From positions 930,001 to 994,000 of the forward strand of contig CAVSMF010000001.1 of the NCBI GenBank assembly GCA_963728975.1: 64,000 nucleotides of DNA, written 5' to 3'. This DNA comes from DATFCK01 sp963728975 (GTDB taxonomy: Bacteria > Verrucomicrobiota > Verrucomicrobiia > Chthoniobacterales > UBA10450). The notes below the pieces were generated by a model. That model was given only the letters and a program-made list of their open reading frames with translations. It ran no database searches and was not told the DNA's origin. The position numbers and the translations under genes were made by a program. Shown here one piece after another: positions 59,388-64,000 of this stretch; position 1 is the first letter of the stretch, and each line of letters starts with the position of its first letter.

Positions 59388-60028
59388 AAATTGCAGGTTG
59401 GCCCGCCCGCCGGCTCGTCGGCTTCGGTTTTTGGCTGCTGCAAATCTGGGCGCGCACTTTGCGCTACCAGATCGACGATCGAGCGGGAATTGCGGGCGAG
59501 CGAGTTACAGAAAACTATATCGGCGCTCTCTGGCACAACCGCTTGCTGCTGTTGCCGTTTGTTCTTCGCCATTTTCTCCCAAACCGGCATGGCGCCGCTC
59601 TCATCAGCGCCAGCCGCGATGGAGATTTGCTGACGGATGCGGTCCAACGATTTGGGTTTGACGTAATCCGCGGCTCCAGTTCCAGAATGGGAGCAAGCGC
59701 TCTCCTCCAACTCGGACAGGTCCTGGCCGGCGGCGGAGATGTTGTCGTCACCCCCGATGGCCCGCGGGGACCGGCTTATGAACTGGGCCCGGGAATAATA
59801 TTTCTCGGCCAAAAGACAGGAGCCGCTTTGCTTCCGATGAATATGGAATATTCAAGCTGCTGGCGGTTCAAAAGTTGGGACCGCTTCATCTTGCCGCGGC
59901 CGTTTTCGCACGTCCGCGTCATTCTGGGCGCGCCGCACCGCGTGGCCGATACCGCCACCGCCGAGGAGTTCGAGGCCGAGAGGCTTCGGTTCCAGGACAC
60001 CATGATGTCGCTGGTTGAACGACGCTGA
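59384..60028 (+). CDS. DUF374 family lysophospholipid acyltransferase-like protein
   Basis: A 214-residue protein of the DUF374 (LPLAT-like) family. The start is TTG 59384-59386 (MKIAGWPARRLVGFGFWLLQ). It shows ENYIGALWHNRLLLLPFVLR, with the HN of the acyltransferase H-x4-D-like site, ALISASRDGDLLTDAVQRFG, IRGSSSRMGASALLQLGQVL and VVVTPDGPRGPAYELGPGII. The family transfers acyl groups in membrane or lipid A biosynthesis. The TTGA overlap with ubiX points to coupling. Confidence 0.88.
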   Translation: MKIAGWPARRLVGFGFWLLQIWARTLRYQIDDRAGIAGERVTENYIGALWHNRLLLLPFVLRHFLPNRHGAALISASRDGDLLTDAVQRFGFDVIRGSSSRMGASALLQLGQVLAGGGDVVVTPDGPRGPAYELGPGIIFLGQKTGAALLPMNMEYSSCWRFKSWDRFILPRPFSHVRVILGAPHRVADTATAEEFEAERLRFQDTMMSLVERR

Positions 60029-60045
60029 CTCGGTTAGGTTTGCGC

Positions 60046-60924
60046 ATGTCGAACCTGATCGATGGCCGGGCAATCGCGCAAAAGGTGTATGCCGATTTGC
60101 GGGGCGAGATCTCCGAGCTGAAAAGCAACGGCATTACTCCCGGCCTGGCCGTGGTCTTGGTCGGCGAGAATCCCGCCTCCCGCGCCTATGTGCGGTCAAA
60201 GGACAAAATGAGCCGCGAACTCGGTTTGTATTCGCGGAAGATCGAGTTGCCGGCCGCAACCACGCAAGCAGAGGTCTTGGCTTGCGTGCGCGAATTGAAT
60301 GAAGATCCCGTTATTGACGGCATTCTCGTCCAGTCGCCTCCTCCGGAACAAATCGATGAGCGCGCGATCGTGCGAGCGCTCGCCCCGGGCAAGGACGTGG
60401 ACGGCTTTCATCCGGAAAACGTGGCCAAGCTCGCCCTGGGCGATCCGACCGGGTTTGTTCCGTGCACCCCGCTGGGGGTTCAGCGGCTGCTCCTGGAAAG
60501 TAAAATTGAAATCTCCGGAGCCCACGTTGTGGTGCTCGGCCGGAGCATGATCGTGGGAAAACCACTTGCTCTCCTCCTCCTGGGCAAAGGCAAACAGGCG
60601 GATGCGACCGTGACGGTGGCGCACTCTCGCAGCCGCCAACTCGAAAACATCACTCGTTCGGCCGACATTTTGATCGCGGCGATTGGCCGGCCAAATTTCG
60701 TTCAGGCGAAACATGTGAGGGAAGGCGCGGTGGTGATCGATGTGGGCGTTAATCGGGTGGAAGATGGGGCGAGCGAGCGCGGCTATCGCCTGGTGGGGGA
60801 CGTTGATTTTGCGGCGGTGGCGCCAAAAACGGCTGCCATTACCCCGGTCCCGGGCGGGGTTGGCCCGATGACGATCGCCATGCTGATGGCGAATACGGTC
60901 CGGGCAGCCCGGCAAAGAGTATAG
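60046..60924 (+). CDS. folD: Methylenetetrahydrofolate dehydrogenase/cyclohydrolase
   Basis: FolD interconverts methylene-, methenyl- and formyl-tetrahydrofolate. The 292-residue protein has DGRAIAQKVYADLRGEI, GENPASRAYVRSKDKMSREL (catalytic Lys), DGILVQSPPPEQIDE, VDGFHPENVAKLALG, VLGRSMIVGKPLALLLLGKG and PVPGGVGPMTIAMLMANTV. ATG 60046 was chosen. It is convergent with the HPF-like gene. Confidence 0.97.
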   Translation: MSNLIDGRAIAQKVYADLRGEISELKSNGITPGLAVVLVGENPASRAYVRSKDKMSRELGLYSRKIELPAATTQAEVLACVRELNEDPVIDGILVQSPPPEQIDERAIVRALAPGKDVDGFHPENVAKLALGDPTGFVPCTPLGVQRLLLESKIEISGAHVVVLGRSMIVGKPLALLLLGKGKQADATVTVAHSRSRQLENITRSADILIAAIGRPNFVQAKHVREGAVVIDVGVNRVEDGASERGYRLVGDVDFAAVAPKTAAITPVPGGVGPMTIAMLMANTVRAARQRV

Positions 60925-60935
60925 CTGCCGACCGC

Positions 60936-61268
60936 TTACTCGCGCCGTTGCCGTTCCACCAAATGCCGCAGCTGGCGTTCCATGGTCTTGAAGGCGTCGT
61001 GGATGGCTTTGGTGAGCGGCTCGTGGGAACCGTTATCCGCCTGTTGCTGCTCGGCCACTAATTCATGGCGCGGTTTCACCGTTACATCGATGCGGACCCG
61101 GTAAGGATTCCCTTTTTGATGGGCGTGGTTCGGTTGTTCGATGGCGACATCGCAGCGGTTGATATGGTCGCAAAATTTTTCCAGACGCGATGCGTAATCG
61201 AACACCAGATTGTCGATCTTTTCGGACTTATCCAAGCCGCGGTAGGTGATGTTTACAGGCAATTGCAT
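60936..61268 (-). CDS. Ribosome hibernation/HPF-RaiA-like factor (short)
   Basis: A 110-residue protein of the HPF/RaiA fold. It begins MQLPVNITYRGLDKSEKIDN, then LVFDYASRLEKFCDHINRCD, YRVRIDVTVKPRHELVAEQQ and LTKAIHDAFKTMERQLRHLV. The family binds the small ribosomal subunit in stationary phase and dimerises or inactivates ribosomes. There is no C-terminal dimerisation domain, so it is the short type. Confidence 0.85.
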   Translation of the reverse strand: MQLPVNITYRGLDKSEKIDNLVFDYASRLEKFCDHINRCDVAIEQPNHAHQKGNPYRVRIDVTVKPRHELVAEQQQADNGSHEPLTKAIHDAFKTMERQLRHLVERQRRE

Positions 61269-61364
61269 GATTAGATTTCACTCTAGTTCACGGTCTGGGG
61301 TTTAGGAAGTTAAACCTGTGGGCCGGGAAGTCCGTCCCGACAGACCGTTGTCCGGCATCGGCCT

Positions 61365-61829
61365 TCAGAGCGGCTGAAGAGACCGGAAATGGCTCGACAG
61401 CCTGGCCGATTCCACCTTGACCAGATCCGATTTCACATGCTCCACAATACGATTGCGGACCGGACTGGGCAAAAGATCGACGATGGCGGAATGAATCTCG
61501 GACGGCGCGGCAAAGGACCAGCCCTGGCCCGGGTCGCCCCGGACGATCTTGGCGATCTGATCGGCCAATTGTTTGAGAATTCGCCGGTCGGTTTCATTTT
61601 CGAGCTTACTCTCGGCAATGGAGGCCTGGTGATGGTGGGCCCCGGCGCTCTCGGTAACTGGAAATCTACCGGCGAAATCGGTGATCTTATCCGTCAGCTT
61701 GCCGTGGGCGTCGGTGATATTGAACGCCTGAACCAGATGCAGGCTCGGGCCGCGGGTGGGCGTTTCCGCCACCTGGTACGCTCTGAGACTCCCGCGGTCC
61801 GCCACGATGACGAGTGAAGTCGGTGTCAT
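61365..61829 (-). CDS. Host attachment protein-like (DUF/baeRF10-like) protein
   Basis: A 154-residue protein starting MTPTSLVIVADRGSLRAYQV, with LHLVQAFNITDAHGKLTDKI, TDRRILKQLADQIAKIVRGD and EHVKSDLVKVESARLSSHFR. The pattern (short N-terminal strand with ADRG, then a late helix ending L-x3-LVK) fits the family named after attachment to host cells (PF10116), related to the eRF1 fold. Its cellular role is unclear. The start is ATG 61827-61829. Confidence 0.78.
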   Translation of the reverse strand: MTPTSLVIVADRGSLRAYQVAETPTRGPSLHLVQAFNITDAHGKLTDKITDFAGRFPVTESAGAHHHQASIAESKLENETDRRILKQLADQIAKIVRGDPGQGWSFAAPSEIHSAIVDLLPSPVRNRIVEHVKSDLVKVESARLSSHFRSLQPL

Positions 61830-61952
61830 AACGCAATCAACCCGCAAAATGCCTCCGCGGAAAGGCTCGTCCGATTCGCATCTTTACAGGCATCCTTATA
61901 ATTAAATCGAGGCTGGCGACAAAGGCACGGGGTAAAATTCAGATCCATCGAT

Positions 61953-64000
61953 TCAATTTCGGCGCTTGGCCGGGACTGCTCGTTCTTCTTCAGCACTTAC
62001 TTTCTCCGGCAGACTGACTGGACGTTTCCTCCAGGATTCCTCACGGGCCTGAGCCTGCTCGCCACCGGTGAGCCGGAACAGAGATGTGCTGCGATCGACC
62101 AATTCAAAATCGTCTCCGGAGGCGAATCTCTTTGTTTTCCTCAGAAATCCAATTTCATCGGAAGTATCGAGAATGAGCTCCCATTCCAGGTTTTCCCGGC
62201 CCGGCAGCACGAACTGAATCGGTTCGTAATGGGCGTTGATCAGGAGCAAAAACGTTTCGTCCCGGACCGGTCGCCCTTCAAAAGTCAGCACATCCGCGGT
62301 GTCGCCGCTGAGCAGCATTCCCAGACAACGAACGAAGGGAGAGGCCCATTCCTCATCGCTCATTTCATTTCCTCCCGGGTTAAACCACATCACGTCTTTG
62401 ATCTCCGAAGCGTGGACCCGCCGGCCTTGAAAAAATTTCGGGCGGCGAAAGACGGGATGGTCTTTGCGGAGTTTGATAATTTGCCTGGTAAACTCAAGCA
62501 ACTGGGTTTGGGCTTCGTCATGTTCCCAGCTGAGCCAGCTGACTTCGTCGTCCTGGCAGTAAGCATTGTTATTTCCCCGCTGGGTCCGGCCAAACTCGTC
62601 CCCGGCGCAAACCATCGGCACGCCTTGCGACAGCAAAAGCGTGGTCAAAAAATTTCGGCGCTGTTTTCGGCGCAAACCATTAATCACCGGATCGTCGGTT
62701 GGACCTTCCGCCCCGCAATTCCACGACTGGTTGTTGTTATCGCCGTCCTGGTTGTTCTCGCCGTTGGCCTCGTTGTGTTTGTCGTTGTAGCTGACCAGAT
62801 CGTTGAGAGTTAATCCGTCATGGGAAGTTACGAAATTGATGCTGGCGTAGGGGCGCCGGCCGTCGTGTTGATAAAGATCGGGGCTGCCGGTTAACCGGTA
62901 ACCGATTTCGCCAATGCGGCCTTCGTCACCCTTCCAGTAACTGCGCACGGCATCGCGATATTTGCCGTTCCATTCCGACCAGCCGGTAGGGAAATTGCCC
63001 ACCTGATAACCCCCGTCAGCCACGTCCCACGGTTCGGCGATCAGCTTGACCCGGGAAATGACCGGGTCCTGCTGCACGGCGTGGAAAAAGGGGTGAAACT
63101 TGTCAAACCCGGCCGGGTTGCGGGCCAGGGCCGGTGCCAGATCGAATCGAAATCCATCCACGTGCATCTCCGAAATCCAGTAACGCAGGCTATCCAGAAC
63201 CAGTTGGAGCGTGCGCGGATGCGCGGTATCGAAAGTGTTGCCCGTTCCGGTGAAATCCATGTAGTAGCGCGGGTTGTCCGGCTGCAACTGGTAGGCGGCA
63301 ATGTTGTCGATGCCTCGGAACGACAGGGTCGGGCCGAGGCGATTTCCTTCCGCGGTATGATTGTAAACAACGTCCAGAATCACCTCGATCCCGGCGGCGT
63401 GGAGGGCGCGCACCATTTCCTTGAACTCCACCACCTGCTGGCCCATTTGCCCGCTGCTGGCGTAGTCGCCGTGGGGAGCGAAAAAACCGATGGTGTTATA
63501 TCCCCAATAATTCGTTAGGCCCCGGTCGATCAGAATCTTGTCGTCGATGTGGGCGTGCACCGGCAAAAGCTCCACTGCGGTAACTCCCAGACTCTTCAAG
63601 TAATCGATCGCGGACGCGTTACCCAGCCCGGCATAGGTCCCTCGCAATTTCTCCGGGACCTTGGAAAAAAGCTTGGTGAATCCTTTTACATGTATCTCAT
63701 AGATCACCGATTCATGGACTGGAATCGCCGGCGGACGATCGTCCCGCCAATCAAACCCGGTATCGATGACCACCGCTTTCGGCATTCCCCAGGCGTCATC
63801 CCGGAAATCGCGCACCAGATCCTCCATCTTATCGCCGACGACGTATCCAAACATTTCATCCGCCCAGTTGACTGCTCCCGCGATCGCCTTGGCGTAGGGA
63901 TCGAGCAATAATTTCGAACTGTTAAAGCGCAGCCCTCGCTCCGGATCGTAGGGACCGGTTACCCGGAATCCGTAAAGTTGCCCCGGCCGCACATCGGGCA
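61953..64000 (-). CDS. glgX: Glycogen debranching enzyme GlgX (N-terminus outside window)
   Basis: GlgX hydrolyses alpha-1,6 branches of glycogen. The open frame passes the right edge; the apparent start near 63992 is a GTG inside the conserved RPGQLYGFRVTGPYDP. Motifs: GVTAVELLPVHAH, EVILDVVYNHTAEGN, GFRFDLAPALAR (nucleophile Asp), KLIAEPWDV (acid Glu), NFVTSHDGLTLNDLVSYNDK, and a C-terminal carbohydrate domain. About 680 residues are present and perhaps 20-40 are missing. No other glycogen gene is within the window. Confidence 0.95.
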   Translation of the reverse strand, partial: PDVRPGQLYGFRVTGPYDPERGLRFNSSKLLLDPYAKAIAGAVNWADEMFGYVVGDKMEDLVRDFRDDAWGMPKAVVIDTGFDWRDDRPPAIPVHESVIYEIHVKGFTKLFSKVPEKLRGTYAGLGNASAIDYLKSLGVTAVELLPVHAHIDDKILIDRGLTNYWGYNTIGFFAPHGDYASSGQMGQQVVEFKEMVRALHAAGIEVILDVVYNHTAEGNRLGPTLSFRGIDNIAAYQLQPDNPRYYMDFTGTGNTFDTAHPRTLQLVLDSLRYWISEMHVDGFRFDLAPALARNPAGFDKFHPFFHAVQQDPVISRVKLIAEPWDVADGGYQVGNFPTGWSEWNGKYRDAVRSYWKGDEGRIGEIGYRLTGSPDLYQHDGRRPYASINFVTSHDGLTLNDLVSYNDKHNEANGENNQDGDNNNQSWNCGAEGPTDDPVINGLRRKQRRNFLTTLLLSQGVPMVCAGDEFGRTQRGNNNAYCQDDEVSWLSWEHDEAQTQLLEFTRQIIKLRKDHPVFRRPKFFQGRRVHASEIKDVMWFNPGGNEMSDEEWASPFVRCLGMLLSGDTADVLTFEGRPVRDETFLLLINAHYEPIQFVLPGRENLEWELILDTSDEIGFLRKTKRFASGDDFELVDRSTSLFRLTGGEQAQAREESWRKRPVSLPEKVSAEEERAVPAKRRN

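Noticed and set aside
1..64000. CRISPR arrays, tRNA and rRNA genes, prophage genes
   Set aside because: No regularly spaced repeats were seen, no clear tRNA T-arm with matching acceptor ends was found, and no phage structural proteins are encoded. A tRNA scan would be needed to exclude a divergent tRNA.

Overview
The window looks like a GC-rich chromosome segment from a soil-type Verrucomicrobiota (Spartobacteria/Chthoniobacterales-like). This is inferred from gene content and from the abundance of short dispersed palindromic repeats; there is no rRNA to confirm it. No tRNA, rRNA, CRISPR array, prophage or autonomous insertion sequence was recognised. Most of the content is core housekeeping, and dnaA-dnaN at 47.2-49.8 kb suggests the replication origin is inside or close to the window.

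Layout. 0-3 kb: the tail of a YfcE-like phosphoesterase, a large ABC-type (ADOP/MacB-like) permease and a small membrane protein. 3-9 kb (minus strand): rplQ and rpoA, then a serine hydrolase, an NTF2-like protein, LemA and two TPM-domain proteins. 9-14.6 kb (minus): scpB-glmM, a multi-pass membrane protein and a sigma-54 response regulator. 14.8-17.4 kb (plus): an NAD(P)-binding protein, a SET-domain protein, a PaiB-like flavin protein and a lipoprotein. 17.4-21.6 kb: a SAM-cycle locus with ahcY, a GxxExxY gene and metK on the minus strand, divergent from an ArsR-methyltransferase regulator. 21.7-25.4 kb: a TPR protein, a phosphodiester glycosidase and an FAH-family hydrolase. 25.7-29.1 kb: an ExbB-ExbD-TonB-ExbD-TonB operon. 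29-35.2 kb: rdgB, leuS, mscL, a PdeM-like phosphoesterase, a 3D-domain lipoprotein and galE. 36-40 kb: hisS-aspS followed by a small-protein/nucleotidyltransferase pair. 40-46 kb: a sodium:solute symporter, an OGG-like glycosylase, and a second TonB/ExbB/ExbD set joined to def. 47.2-49.8 kb: dnaA-dnaN. 49.8-53.7 kb (minus): glycosyltransferase 9, a membrane protein, miaB and a lipoprotein. 54-64 kb: mtnP, DacC/F-type carboxypeptidase, glyoxalase, xylB, ubiX, a DUF374 acyltransferase, folD, an HPF-like factor, a host-attachment-like protein and a partial glgX.

How the genes work together. metK makes S-adenosylmethionine, methyltransferases turn it into S-adenosylhomocysteine, and ahcY removes that product. 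The divergent ArsR-methyltransferase resembles SahR, the S-adenosylhomocysteine sensor. The metK/regulator intergenic region holds a palindrome covering both predicted promoters and, in the metK leader, two interleaved inverted repeats that could form an H-type pseudoknot. A GxxExxY gene bounded by inverted repeats lies between metK and ahcY, and the ahcY start region carries an apparent one-base frameshift.

The least described layer is the repeats. Several families of 25-90 bp palindromic elements fill the intergenic regions. One family occurs as head-to-head pairs 75-150 bp apart. Some copies lie inside genes: one adds about 21 in-frame residues to the OGG-like glycosylase, one encodes part of a signal peptide, and others supply stop codons or C-terminal tails.
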